From contig NZ_CADFGP010000042.1 of the NCBI RefSeq assembly GCF_902833905.1, positions 1 to 64,000 of the forward strand: a stretch of 64,000 bases of DNA. Reading direction: 5' to 3'. A program made the position numbers and the translations under genes. Within the stretch, counting starts at the first letter, position 1. Every line of letters starts with the position of its first letter. This document shows, piece after piece, positions 9,467-19,289 of this stretch. The notes beneath the pieces are model-generated. The model worked only from the letters and a program-made list of their open reading frames with translations. It was not told the origin of the DNA and did no database searches. The DNA is from Paraburkholderia tuberum STM678. GTDB taxonomy: Bacteria > Pseudomonadota > Gammaproteobacteria > Burkholderiales > Burkholderiaceae.

Positions 9467-12267
9467 CAGCTTTTCTCCACGGACTGCATGTCCTTGTCGC
9501 GTACGCCGAGGTGCGAGACGATCGTGAGCGTCGTGCCGACCACCGCGCCCGTTACGCCGAGATCGAACAGCATCGCCGTGGACAGTTCGATCTCTCCGAT
9601 CAGCGGCACGTGCAGGTGCCCGAACGCACTGGTCAAAAACGGCTGGCCGAACGCGAGACTGCCGAGCCCCGTGGCCGCGGCGATCAGAATGCCGAAGCCC
9701 GCAAGCGCGCGGTAGTTGAGGTGGATGCGCGACTCGGTCCACAGCACCCCGCTCGCGACGTACTGCAGCAACAACGCGATCGAGAGGATCAGCGACGCGA
9801 TGAAGCCGCCGCCCGGCAGGTTGTGGCCGCGCAGGAACACGAACACGGCGACGAGCACGGTGAGCGGCAGCATCAGCCGGGCGAGGATCGCGAGCATCAG
9901 CGGATGCGATTGCGACGACCATGGCCGGCCATCCGGCCCCGCATCGGGCGACTTCAGGCGCAGCCCGCGCAGCAGCGCCTTGACGGCGAGCCCCGCGACC
10001 ACGAGCACGCTGATTTCGACCATCGTGTCGAAGCCGCGGAAATCCACGAGGATCACGTTGACGACGTTGTGGCCGCCGCTGCCGGGCAGCGCATTGGCGA
10101 GGAAGTACGGAGCGATGCCGGGCAGCGGCGCGCTCGTCATGATCCTGTACGATACGGCGCCGAGCAGCGCGCCGCCCGCGAGCGCGAGCACGCCGTTGAG
10201 CAGCCGGACGGGGAGCGGCTCGACGGCGCGTTGCAGCGCGGGCAGGAAATAGACGGCCAGCACGAGCAGCAGGATCGTGACCAGTTCGACGGAGATCTGC
10301 GTGAGCGCGAGATCGGGCGCGGAGAAGCGCACGAAGGCGAGCGACACGAGCAGGCCGCAGGTGCTCAGCATCACGAGCGCGTAAAGGGTGCGCGCACGCA
10401 CGCACACCACGCCGACGGCGAGCAACGCCATCAGCACGAGGCCGCCCAGCGTGAACGGATCGGGCGGCAGGCGCGCGTGGCTGCCGCTCCAGGTGTCGAG
10501 CGCGACGAGCGGCACGCCCGGCACGATCAGCATCGCCGCGATCATCCATGCGAGGTAGGCCGGCAGCGAGCGCGTCTCGAACAAGCGCACGATCACGCCG
10601 GCGCACTGTTCGAGACGCTGCACGAAGCGGTCGAAGATTTCGCTGGCGTTCAACTCGGTAAGCGCCGTGCGACGGTGGCGGAACGCATTGCGGCGCAGGA
10701 AAAAGAGCGCCGCACCCGCCGCGAACGACACCGCGCTCATCACGAGCGGCGTATTGACGCCGTGCCACAGGCTCAGGCTGTAGTCGGGCAGCTTGCCGCC
10801 GAGCGTGACCCACGCGGCCGATTCGAGCAGCCTGCCGATGCTTTGCTGCGGGAACAGGCCGATCAGCAGGCACAGCGCCACGAGAATCTCGACCGGCAGC
10901 CGCATGAAGCGCGGCGCCTCGTGCGGCGGATAGTGCGGCAGATCGCGCGGCGTCTCGCCGTCGAAAAACACGCCCCAGACGAAACGTAGCGAGTACGCCA
11001 CGGAGAGCGCCGCCGCCACGATCGCGATGACCGGCACGGCGAGGTTCAGCGGCCCGAACATGCTTTGCGCGAGTGTTTCGCCGAAGAACATTTCCTTCGA
11101 GAGAAAACCGTTGAGCAGCGGCACGCCGGCCATCGACAGCGACGCGACGCTCGCGAGCACGGCCGTATGCGGCATGTACCTGCGCAGGCCGCGCAGACGG
11201 CCCAGATCGCGCGTGCCGGTTTCGTGATCGACGATGCCCGCGGCCATGAAGAGCGACGCCTTGAACACCGCGTGGTTGACCGTGTGAAAGAGCGCGGCGA
11301 CAGTCGAGAGCTGCGTGTCGAGGCCGAACAGCAGCACGATCAGGCCGAGATGGCTGATGGTCGAATAGGCGAGCAGGCCCTTCAGATCGCGCTGCAACAA
11401 CGCCATCCCCGCGCCGCCCACCAGCGTGACGAGCCCGGCCACTGTCGCCGTGTACGCCCATAGGTGGGTACCTTCGAAAACCGGATAGAGACGCGCGAGC
11501 AGGAACACGCCGGCCTTCACCATCGTCGCCGAATGCAGATAGGCCGACACGGGTGTAGGCGCCGACATCGCGTGCGGTAGCCAGAAGTGAAAAGGAAACT
11601 GCGCCGACTTCGTGAACGCCGCGAACAGCGTGAGCAGCAGAATGGCCGGGTAGAGCGGATCGTGCTGCACCTTGTCAAGCTGGGCGAGCACGTCGTTCAG
11701 CTCGTAGCTGCCGCATACGTGGCCGAGCAACAGCACGGCCGCAAGCAGCGCGAGACCGCCCGCGCCGGTGATGGTGAGCGCCATGCGTGCGCCGCGCCTT
11801 GCGTCGGGCCGCGATGGCCAGAAGCCGATCAGCAGGAACGAGACGAGGCTCGTCAGTTCCCAGAAGATGACGAGCAGCAGCAGGTTGTTCGACAGCACGA
11901 TGCCGAGCATCGCGCCCATGAAGAGCAGTAGCAGCAGGTACAGACGCGGCAACGAATCGCTGCCGGCGAGGTAGTAGCGTGCGTAGATGAAGACGAGCAG
12001 GCCGATCGCGAGTACGAGCAACGCGAACATGAACGAGAGGCCATCGAGGCGCAGCGACAGCGCGAGGCCGATGTCGGGCATCCACTCATGGCGCCATTGC
12101 AGCACGTCGTGGTCGCCCATGCCCACGCGCTCGCTCAGCAGCAGCGCGCAGCCGAACAGCGCCGTCGCGAACGCGATCCAGGTGCAGAGCGCGGCGGCGC
12201 GCGGCCTCGTGAGCGCAATGAGCGCCGCGGCCATGAACGGAAGTAGGACGAGCCACCCCAGTACCAT
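9466..12267 (-). CDS. mrpA: Mrp-type antiporter fused subunit AB
   Basis: A 933-residue membrane protein. Residues 1 to about 780 are MrpA: a NuoL-like proton channel domain followed by the MrpA-specific C-terminal helices. The last 140 residues, with RGHNLPGGGFIASLI and LFDLGVTGAVVGTTL, are a complete MrpB domain, so this is the fused AB form found in group 2 (Pha-type) operons of proteobacteria. The start at 12267 is chosen because GGAGG lies eight bases upstream; the open frame continues without a better start. It leads the six-gene operon. Expected role: Na+ or K+ efflux in exchange for protons, with pH and salt tolerance. Confidence 0.93.
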   Translation of the reverse strand: MVLGWLVLLPFMAAALIALTRPRAAALCTWIAFATALFGCALLLSERVGMGDHDVLQWRHEWMPDIGLALSLRLDGLSFMFALLVLAIGLLVFIYARYYLAGSDSLPRLYLLLLLFMGAMLGIVLSNNLLLLVIFWELTSLVSFLLIGFWPSRPDARRGARMALTITGAGGLALLAAVLLLGHVCGSYELNDVLAQLDKVQHDPLYPAILLLTLFAAFTKSAQFPFHFWLPHAMSAPTPVSAYLHSATMVKAGVFLLARLYPVFEGTHLWAYTATVAGLVTLVGGAGMALLQRDLKGLLAYSTISHLGLIVLLFGLDTQLSTVAALFHTVNHAVFKASLFMAAGIVDHETGTRDLGRLRGLRRYMPHTAVLASVASLSMAGVPLLNGFLSKEMFFGETLAQSMFGPLNLAVPVIAIVAAALSVAYSLRFVWGVFFDGETPRDLPHYPPHEAPRFMRLPVEILVALCLLIGLFPQQSIGRLLESAAWVTLGGKLPDYSLSLWHGVNTPLVMSAVSFAAGAALFFLRRNAFRHRRTALTELNASEIFDRFVQRLEQCAGVIVRLFETRSLPAYLAWMIAAMLIVPGVPLVALDTWSGSHARLPPDPFTLGGLVLMALLAVGVVCVRARTLYALVMLSTCGLLVSLAFVRFSAPDLALTQISVELVTILLLVLAVYFLPALQRAVEPLPVRLLNGVLALAGGALLGAVSYRIMTSAPLPGIAPYFLANALPGSGGHNVVNVILVDFRGFDTMVEISVLVVAGLAVKALLRGLRLKSPDAGPDGRPWSSQSHPLMLAILARLMLPLTVLVAVFVFLRGHNLPGGGFIASLILSIALLLQYVASGVLWTESRIHLNYRALAGFGILIAAATGLGSLAFGQPFLTSAFGHLHVPLIGEIELSTAMLFDLGVTGAVVGTTLTIVSHLGVRDKDMQSVEKS

Positions 12268-12806
12268 TCGATGCCCTCCGGGAGTTCGAGTGTTAGACGG
12301 TGTGGCTGGCCGGTGGGACTGGGCCGGCGTGCCGCCAGCCGGGCGGCTGCCCACGGGGCACAATCATAGCCGCAAACAGCCCGGCAGTTCACATCGATAC
12401 ATCAAGCATAAATATACGCACCGCGAAGCGCGCGGCGAGCCCGACTGATGCCCAATCATGCCCATTGATGCGGACGCGCGTTCGATTTAACACCCGTCGC
12501 GTGACATGCGGCGCGCTGATGCACTGTAATCGGCAAACTTGACGATCAATCGAGGCGCCAAATTGAAAGGAACCGAACTGGATCTGTATACAACTGAAGA
12601 GCCAGGCCACAATTGGCTTTCAATCTTTTCGATGGCACATGGGTGTCCGATGTGCCGGGCTACGGTTTAGGTATGGCGTCCCATTTCGACGATGGGCGTC
12701 TCCACTGGTTCGAGATCAGCCTCCTTTGTGCATGCCCTCCGGTCTTGCTCTAAACTAGCGCCCGCCCAACCCACGCCCCGATGCGCCCCGTCACGAGCAA
12801 CAACCG
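12268..12806. other. Divergent promoter region between mrp operon and MFS gene
   Basis: About 540 bases without a supported gene. It must hold promoters for both divergent units. It contains an AT-richer stretch (12390-12600), an 8-bp palindrome TGTATACA at 12585-12592, and several weak inverted repeats. Short frames here lack ribosome-binding sites. Confidence 0.4.
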
Positions 12807-14069
12807 ATGCCCCCAGCCTCCATCGATCCCGCCGATTCCCCGCATTTCAGCCTGCCGAAACACCCGCCGTTCCAGCGTTTCTGGTGCACCCGCATCCTGT
12901 CGTCGCTGTCGTTCCAGATGCTCGCGGTCGCGATGGGCTGGCATGTCTACGCGCTCACGCATAGCGCGTTCGCACTTGGCCTCGTCGGTCTCGCGCAGTT
13001 TCTGCCGATGTTCCTGCTGACGCTCGTCGTCGGCCATGTCGCCGATCGTTACGATCGCCGCCGCATCGCCGCCGTCTGCCAGAGCCTCGAAAGTGTCGCT
13101 GCATTGCTGTTCGCGATCGGCACCTTCGGCGGCTGGATCAGCGCGCCGGTCATCTACGTGCTGGCTGCCTGCGTCGGCGCGTCGCGCGCGTTCGAATCGC
13201 CGGCCGTGGCGTCGCTGCTGCCGGCCGTGGTGCCGCGCGGCTATCTGCCGAAGGCGACCGCGTGGGCGACGTCCGCCAATCAGACCGCGCAGATCGCCGG
13301 GCCCGCGCTCGGTGGTCTGCTGTACGGCATCGGTCCCGGTGCCGCGTATCTCGCGTGCACGCTGACGTTCGCGGCGGCGGCCGCGTCGGTGTGGAGCATT
13401 CCGTTGCAGATGAAGCCGGCGAGCCGCGCGCCCGTCACGCTCGAATCGATCTTTTCGGGCATCGCGTTCATTCGTCGCGAGCCGATGATTCTCGGCGCGC
13501 TGTCGCTCGATCTGTTCGCGGTACTGTTCGGCGGCGCGACCGCGTTGCTGCCGATCTTCGCGCGCGACGTGCTGCACGCGGGCCCGCTCGGTCTCGGCCT
13601 GTTGCGCTCGGGCACGGCGATCGGCGCGCTCGCGGGCACGATCTGGCTCGCGCATTTTCCATTGCGCAACCGGCCCGGCGCGGCGATGTTCGGCGGCGTG
13701 ATCGTGTTCGGCATCGCGACGATCGTGTTCGGGCTGTCGCATCAGTTCCTCGTGTCGTTGTTCGCTCTGATGGTGCTCGGCGCGTCGGACACGATCAGCG
13801 TGGTGGTGCGGCTGTCGCTCGTGCAATTGCGCACGCCCGATGAAATGCTCGGCCGCGTCAGCGCGGTCAATTCGTTGTTCATCGGGACGTCGAATCAATT
13901 GGGCGAGTTCGAATCGGGCCTGACCGCGGGATGGTGGGGCGCGCAGCCGGCGGTGCTGGTCGGCGGTGTCGCGACGATCGCGATCGCGCTGTTGTGGATG
14001 CGGTTCTTTCCCGAACTGCGGCACACGCGCACGCTCGAGCGCGAAGAGGCGCTCGCGGCGAGCGCCTGA
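12807..14069 (+). CDS. MFS transporter of the enterobactin-exporter-like (MFS_3) type
   Basis: A 420-residue inner-membrane protein with about 12 hydrophobic helices. The loop between helices 2 and 3 is GHVADRYDRRRIAAVCQ, the MFS DRxxRR signature, and DTISVVVRLSLVQLRTPDEMLGRVSAVN is typical of the EntS/MFS_3 group. Such proteins usually export small molecules or drugs; no siderophore genes are nearby, so the substrate is open. It is transcribed away from the mrp operon. Confidence 0.85.
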   Translation: MPPASIDPADSPHFSLPKHPPFQRFWCTRILSSLSFQMLAVAMGWHVYALTHSAFALGLVGLAQFLPMFLLTLVVGHVADRYDRRRIAAVCQSLESVAALLFAIGTFGGWISAPVIYVLAACVGASRAFESPAVASLLPAVVPRGYLPKATAWATSANQTAQIAGPALGGLLYGIGPGAAYLACTLTFAAAAASVWSIPLQMKPASRAPVTLESIFSGIAFIRREPMILGALSLDLFAVLFGGATALLPIFARDVLHAGPLGLGLLRSGTAIGALAGTIWLAHFPLRNRPGAAMFGGVIVFGIATIVFGLSHQFLVSLFALMVLGASDTISVVVRLSLVQLRTPDEMLGRVSAVNSLFIGTSNQLGEFESGLTAGWWGAQPAVLVGGVATIAIALLWMRFFPELRHTRTLEREEALAASA

Positions 14070-14125
14070 TTGCCAGGGCCTGGGCGCCATCGCCCGATCC
14101 ATGACACGACGAGGAGACGAACCGC

Positions 14126-14305
14126 ATGAGCCAGTCCGAACTGCACCCCGCCGCGCCGGTCGCGGCGACGATCTATCGTGGTGAATCCGTCGAGAACACG
14201 CATCTCGCGCACGTCGCGGTCGTCGATGCGCCGCAGCGCCTCAACACGATGGGCGTCGAGATCGGCCGGATGGACTTCTCGATCGAGCTTGCCGCGCATC
14301 GTTGA
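14126..14305 (+). pseudogene. Collapsed L-asparaginase II-like remnant
   Basis: A 59-codon frame with an excellent ribosome-binding site (GAGGAGACGAACCGC before ATG). The first part, RGESVENTHLAHVAVVDA, resembles the N-terminus of the asparaginase II (AnsA/COG4448) family. The second, LNTMGVEIGRMDFS, resembles the family's C-terminal tail. The catalytic middle of about 270 residues is absent, which suggests one in-frame internal deletion. The match is from memory of family patterns and is moderate. It lies just after the MFS gene and may be co-transcribed. Confidence 0.5.
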
Positions 14306-14342
14306 GCGCGGCGACCCGATTCACTGCTCGACACTCCAGACG

Positions 14343-15335
14343 TCAAGCCGCCGCCGCCTTCGCTGGCGCGGCGCCCAGCGCATCACGGATCGCGTCGGCG
14401 AGCTCGCTCGCCGCGAACTTCGCGACATAGCCGTTGGCGCCCGCGTTCTTCACATGCGCCTCATTGGCCGCGCCCGTCAGCGACGAGTGAATGATCACCG
14501 GAATATCGCGCGTGCGTTCATCGGCCTTGATCTGGCGCGTCAGCATGAAGCCGTCCATCTCCGGCATCTCCAGATCGGTCAATACGAGCGCGATGGTGTC
14601 TTTCGCGCGCGCGCCGTTTTTCTGCGCTTCGCGCGCGACCTGCTGCAGCGTCTGCCACGCTTCCTCGCCGGTCTTCGTCATGATGTAGTCAGCGCCGATC
14701 GCGGTGAGCGCCTGTTCGATCAGCTTGCGCGCGAAGCCGGAGTCGTCGGCGGCGAGGATCTTCGCGCCGCGGCGGATGCCGAGCGCCTGGCCGACCGAGG
14801 CCGGATCGACGCTCGGATGCTGCGACGGGAACACGTCGCGCAACACCTGCTCGACGTCGATCACCTGGGCGAGGCGCGAGTCGCCGGTATTGCCGTCGAT
14901 GCGCGCGATGCTCGTGACGAGCTTGCCGCCCGCCGAGCCATCGGCCGACAGCACCTGGTTCCATTCGAGCCGGACGATGTCGTCGACTTCCTCGACCGCG
15001 AAGGCCTGCGTCGAACGCGCGAACTCGGTGACCAGCAGGATGTTCAGGCCGCGCGTCGGCTCGCAGCCCATCAGCCGCGGCAGATCGATCACGGGGATGA
15101 TCTGCCCGCGAATGTCGACCGCGCCCATCACGTAAGGCGACGATCCGGCGATCGGCGTGACGGTCGGCATCGTCGAGATTTCGCGGACCTTGAACACGTT
15201 GATCCCATACAACTCGTGCGCGTCGCTGCCCGGCACGTGGCCGAGGCGGTATAGCAGCAACTCGAACTTGTTGGAGCTCGTCAGGTTGCTGCGTTCGGTG
15301 TGGCGCTCGTGATTGGCACGGTGGTCGTCTGCCAT
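14343..15335 (-). CDS. cheV: CheV-type chemotaxis coupling protein
   Basis: A 330-residue cytoplasmic protein. A CheW-like coupling domain (about 20-170, with YGINVFKVREI and GAVDIRGQIIPVIDL) is followed by a response-regulator receiver domain (about 190-325). The phosphoacceptor is Asp254 in LTDLEMPEMDG, with the acidic pair at AADDS and the Lys in VAKF, so the receiver looks active. CheV couples chemoreceptors to CheA and tunes adaptation through phosphorylation. The start at 15335 (MADDH) has GGAG about 12 bases upstream. It is monocistronic here, without other che genes. Confidence 0.93.
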   Translation of the reverse strand: MADDHRANHERHTERSNLTSSNKFELLLYRLGHVPGSDAHELYGINVFKVREISTMPTVTPIAGSSPYVMGAVDIRGQIIPVIDLPRLMGCEPTRGLNILLVTEFARSTQAFAVEEVDDIVRLEWNQVLSADGSAGGKLVTSIARIDGNTGDSRLAQVIDVEQVLRDVFPSQHPSVDPASVGQALGIRRGAKILAADDSGFARKLIEQALTAIGADYIMTKTGEEAWQTLQQVAREAQKNGARAKDTIALVLTDLEMPEMDGFMLTRQIKADERTRDIPVIIHSSLTGAANEAHVKNAGANGYVAKFAASELADAIRDALGAAPAKAAAA

Positions 15336-15685
15336 CGGAATCGTTCTCCAGAATTGCGGTGCTGAGCGGTGCTGAGCGTGCCTGTATCTGGTTATCGGCG
15401 CCGATGGCGAAAAATTCAGCACTGCGTGGCAGCGTCGAGCGGCGCGCGCGATTCACGCGAATACGGCAAACGTGTGCGCATTCATATGAGGGTTACCTAA
15501 GGTTACAGAAGCGACAGCAGGGTTTCACCTGCCCGACGGTGTGGCTTCTAGAATCGGCAGCGATAAAAGCGTGGCGCCGCGCTGGGCTCGCAAGCAGTCC
15601 GCAGCGTTTTGCATCGCACGCTTCGTTCGCGGCGCACACGTGTCCGTCGTTTTGCTTTCAGATGCTTTCACCTCAAGGAGAACGT
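15336..15685. other. Divergent intergenic region cheV / DUF4142 gene
   Basis: About 350 bases between divergent genes with no supported ORF. A direct repeat of GGTTAC spaced 11 bases apart lies near 15489-15506 and could be a regulator site. Otherwise nothing stands out. Confidence 0.35.
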
Positions 15686-16261
15686 ATGATCCGCCTGCCT
15701 TCCGTCCCTTCCGTCGCTTTGGCCCGCATCGCCGCCGTTGCCTGCTTCGGTGGTCTTCTGACGGCCGCCTCGGTGGCCAGCGCGCAGAGCGCCGCGTCCA
15801 CGGACACGGGCCGCCTGCATGCCGCCGACCAGACCTTCATCGCGGACGGCACGCAAGCCGTCGCGACGCAGCGCGATGCCGCGCGTATCGCCACCGCGCG
15901 TTCGGCCGACCGCGACGTGAAGGCCTTCGCCGAGCGCGTGTCGAGCGACGACGCGAAGATCACCGACGCGTTGCGCGCGGCGAGTCCGCGCGGTGTCGAC
16001 GTGCCGAAGAACGATCCCGATTCGGCCGTGCTCGCAAGCATCAACCACCTGCGCGGCGCGGACTTCGACAAGGTGTACATCGAGCAGGTCGCGCTCGCGG
16101 GTGAACAGAAGGCACTGTCCGCTTTCCAGGCGGAAATCGCAGCGGGCCGCGACGAGCAGTTGACGGCCGCCGCGAAACAGGCGCTGCCGACGATCCAGCA
16201 GCACTATGCGATGGCGCAGGATCTCGCGAAGCGCAAGCATCTGTCCGTGGCCGCGCAATAA
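15686..16261 (+). CDS. Secreted DUF4142 (ferritin-like fold) protein
   Basis: A 191-residue protein. The first 36 residues form a signal peptide ending near SVASAQ. The mature part is all-helical with AADQTFIADGTQAVATQRDAARIA and DFDKVYIEQVALAGEQKALSAFQ, the two helix pairs of the DUF4142 family, which is predicted to fold like ferritin. The family is periplasmic or outer-membrane associated and of unknown function. The ATG at 15686 follows AAGGAG at ideal spacing. It is monocistronic, in front of a TPR gene. Confidence 0.85.
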   Translation: MIRLPSVPSVALARIAAVACFGGLLTAASVASAQSAASTDTGRLHAADQTFIADGTQAVATQRDAARIATARSADRDVKAFAERVSSDDAKITDALRAASPRGVDVPKNDPDSAVLASINHLRGADFDKVYIEQVALAGEQKALSAFQAEIAAGRDEQLTAAAKQALPTIQQHYAMAQDLAKRKHLSVAAQ

Positions 16262-16371
16262 GCGGCGTCACGTCGCTACGCGGCAGGCGGCGGTACTTCG
16301 AACCCGGGCTTTTCGGCGATAATCGTGCGCTTCTTCCGACGATTCTTCGCGCCTCCGATTCCAGGTACCGC

Positions 16372-18111
16372 ATGAGCAAGCACGCCAGTCTGCCGCAACA
16401 GTTGGACCATCTGCTTCGACAAGCCGTCGCGCTCCAGCAGAACGGCGCGCTCGTCGAAGCCGAGGAGTTGTATCGCGAGATACTCGAACTGAAGCCGAAG
16501 CATGGCGACGCGTTGCGCTGGCTCGGCGAACTCGCGCTGCAAACGGGCCGCTTGCAGGAAGGCATCGATCTGCTGAAGAAGGCGCTCGTGGTCAACGCGA
16601 GACAGCCGGCCGTGCATTCGAATCTCGCCTATGCGCTGAACGCGTTGCAGCGCCATGACGAAGCGCTCGCGTGTGCCGAGCGGGCGCTCGCGATGCAGCC
16701 GAAATTCGCCGATGCGTTGAACAATCGCGGCAACGCATTGGCGGCGCTGAACCGTCCGCTCGATGCGCTCGCGAGCTACGAACGCGCGCTTTCGCTCGTG
16801 CCGGAGTTTGCGCCGGCGTGGAACAATCGCGCATGCGTGCTGCGCGATCTCGGCCGCTATGCCGATGCGCTCGATAGCTGCGACCAGGCGCTCGCGTTGC
16901 AGCCGAACTATCCGGATGCGTGGAGCAATCGCGGCAACGTGCTCGGCGATCTGAACCAGCCGCACGAAGCACGACACTGCTACCAACGCGCGCTGGAACT
17001 TGCGCCTGCTTTCGTCGATGCATGGAACAACCTCGGTCTCGCGCAGATCGATCTGAATCAGCGCGAACAGGCGTTGTCGAGCTATCAGCGCGCGCTTGCG
17101 TTGAATCCGGTGTCGGTCGAAACGCACTGGAACCAGGCGCTGTGCCTGCTGCAAATGGGCCGCTTCGATACCGGCTGGCGCGAATACGAATGGCGTTGGG
17201 AGCGCAGCCGCATCAAGGCCGGCAGGCGCGCGTTCGCGCAGCCGTTGTGGCTCGGCGATGTTCCGCTCGACGGCAAAACGATCCTGCTGCATGCGGAGCA
17301 GGGCCTGGGCGACACGTTGCAGTTCTGCCGCTATGCGCCGCTCGTTGCGAAGCTCGGCGCGAAGGTCGTGCTCGAAGTGCCGGGCGCGTTGTTGCGATTG
17401 CTGTCGACGCTCGATGGTGTCGATCAGTTGATCGAAGCGGGGCAGCCGTTGCCGCCGTTCGATTGTCATTGCCCGCTGCTGAGCTTGCCGCTTGCGTTCG
17501 GCACGAACGAAGCGAGCATTCCGGCGGCGACGCCGTATCTTTTTGCGCAGCCGGCGGCCGTCAGCGAATGGCGTGAGCGAATCGAACACGACGGCAACAT
17601 CAACGCGGATGCCGACGCAATCAGGCCGCTGAAAGTCGGCCTCGTCTGGGCCGGCGAGAACCGCGCGCATATCGCCGAGCTGCGCAAGATCGACGCGCGT
17701 CGGTCGCTCACGTTCGAGCAACTCGCGCCGCTCCTCGAGGTGCCGAACGTTCGCTTCTTCAGCGTGCAGAAGGGCGCGGCCGCACCGCAATTAGCCGAAA
17801 GCGCCTACGGTGAACGCGTCGCCGATTACACCGGGCTGCTGCACGATTTCGCCGATACCGCCGCGCTCGTCGCCAGTCTCGATCTGGTGATTTCGGTCGA
17901 CACCTCCACCGCGCATCTGGCCGGCGCGCTCGACAAACCCGTCTGGATCCTGAACCGCTTCGACACCTGCTGGCGCTGGTTGCTCGAACGCAGCGACACG
18001 CCGTGGTATCCGTGCGCACGTCTGTTCCGTCAACCGGCGCTCGGCGATTGGGGCGGCGTGATCGATGCCGTGCGCGATGCATTGGGGGATCTGAGCGCCC
18101 CGCCTTCGTGA
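16372..18111 (+). CDS. TPR-repeat protein with C-terminal glycosyltransferase-like domain
   Basis: A 579-residue protein. Residues about 5-300 hold seven or eight tetratricopeptide repeats (recurring A-L-x-x-x-P pattern, e.g. PKFADALNNRGNALAALN). Residues about 300-579 resemble the GT9/heptosyltransferase fold: LLHAEQGLGDTLQFCRYAP, GLVWAGENRAH, SVDTSTAHLAGALDKPVW. Proteins with this architecture are common in Burkholderia and are assigned to glycan or glycoprotein modification. No signal peptide is visible, so it is probably cytoplasmic. The acceptor and sugar are unknown. Confidence 0.8.
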   Translation: MSKHASLPQQLDHLLRQAVALQQNGALVEAEELYREILELKPKHGDALRWLGELALQTGRLQEGIDLLKKALVVNARQPAVHSNLAYALNALQRHDEALACAERALAMQPKFADALNNRGNALAALNRPLDALASYERALSLVPEFAPAWNNRACVLRDLGRYADALDSCDQALALQPNYPDAWSNRGNVLGDLNQPHEARHCYQRALELAPAFVDAWNNLGLAQIDLNQREQALSSYQRALALNPVSVETHWNQALCLLQMGRFDTGWREYEWRWERSRIKAGRRAFAQPLWLGDVPLDGKTILLHAEQGLGDTLQFCRYAPLVAKLGAKVVLEVPGALLRLLSTLDGVDQLIEAGQPLPPFDCHCPLLSLPLAFGTNEASIPAATPYLFAQPAAVSEWRERIEHDGNINADADAIRPLKVGLVWAGENRAHIAELRKIDARRSLTFEQLAPLLEVPNVRFFSVQKGAAAPQLAESAYGERVADYTGLLHDFADTAALVASLDLVISVDTSTAHLAGALDKPVWILNRFDTCWRWLLERSDTPWYPCARLFRQPALGDWGGVIDAVRDALGDLSAPPS

Positions 18112-18179
18112 CGCCTTTGGGCGCACACGCGTAGACTGAACCTCCGTTCATCGATGGCAATGCCACGGAGAGTTCTTCA

Positions 18180-19205
18180 ATGGAATACAGACATCTGGGT
18201 GCATCGGGTTTCAAGGTGCCGGTGCTGAGTCTCGGCACCGGTACATTCGGCGGCAAGGGTGAATTTTTCCAGGCGTGGGGTGCGACCGACGTCGCCGAAG
18301 CGCGGCGTCTGATCGACATCTGTTTCGATGCGGGCGTCACGATGTTCGACACCGCCGACATCTATTCGAAGGGCGCGTCCGAGTCGGTGCTCGGCGAGGC
18401 GCTGAAGGGCAAGCGCGACAAGGCGATCCTGTCGACCAAGGCGACCTTTCGTTTCGACGACGATCCGAACGGCGTCGGCTCGTCGCGCTTCCATCTGATC
18501 CAGGCGGTCGATTCAGCGCTAAAGCGTCTGCAAACCGATTACATCGACCTGTTCCAGCTGCACGGCTTCGACGCGAAAACGCCGATCCCCGAAGTGCTGT
18601 CCACGCTCGACGACCTCGTGCGCGCGGGCAAGATCCGCTATATCGGCGTGTCGAATTTCTCCGGCTGGCATCTGATGAAGTCGCTCGATATCGCCGACCG
18701 TTACGGCTATCCGCGCTATGTCGCGAATCAGACCTACTACTCGCTGGTCGGGCGCGACTACGAGTGGGAGCTGATGCCGCTCGGTGTCGACCAGGGCGTC
18801 GGTGCGGTGGTGTGGAGCCCGCTCGGCTGGGGCCGCTTGACCGGCAAGCTCAAGCGCGGCCAGCCGCTGCCGGAGACGAGCCGTCTGCACAAGACCGCCG
18901 ACATGGGGCCGCCGGTGCCGGAAGACTATCTGTTCCGCGTGCTCGATGCGCTCGACGAAATTGCCGCCGAAACCGGCAAGACCGTGCCGCAGATCGCGCT
19001 GAACTGGCTGCTGCAACGGCCGACCGTCGCGACGCTGCTGATCGGCGCGCGCAACGAGGAGCAACTGCGGCAAAACCTCGGCGCGGTCGGCTGGAATCTG
19101 ACGCCGGAGCAGGTCGCGAAGCTCGATGCGGCCAGCACGGTGCGCCCCGCGTATCCGTACTGGCATCAGGAAGGCTTCGCGGAACGCAATCCAAAGGCGG
19201 TTTGA
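18180..19205 (+). CDS. Aldo/keto reductase
   Basis: A 341-residue NADPH-dependent oxidoreductase with a TIM-barrel fold. The catalytic tetrad is visible: Asp and Tyr in TMFDTADIYSKG, Lys in ILSTKAT, His in LFQLHGFD. The C-terminal cofactor region is LIGARNEEQLRQNLGA. The sequence is of the AKR family related to YajO/general-stress aldo-keto reductases. It is monocistronic. The substrate is unknown; carbonyl detoxification is a common role. Confidence 0.9.
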   Translation: MEYRHLGASGFKVPVLSLGTGTFGGKGEFFQAWGATDVAEARRLIDICFDAGVTMFDTADIYSKGASESVLGEALKGKRDKAILSTKATFRFDDDPNGVGSSRFHLIQAVDSALKRLQTDYIDLFQLHGFDAKTPIPEVLSTLDDLVRAGKIRYIGVSNFSGWHLMKSLDIADRYGYPRYVANQTYYSLVGRDYEWELMPLGVDQGVGAVVWSPLGWGRLTGKLKRGQPLPETSRLHKTADMGPPVPEDYLFRVLDALDEIAAETGKTVPQIALNWLLQRPTVATLLIGARNEEQLRQNLGAVGWNLTPEQVAKLDAASTVRPAYPYWHQEGFAERNPKAV

Positions 19206-19289
19206 GCGGCGGGTCGACCACGTTCCAGGCGCCGCAGCCGGCGCAATGCGCTGGTCCAGCGCGGCCGCACGCTGGACCAGCGCATCCCA

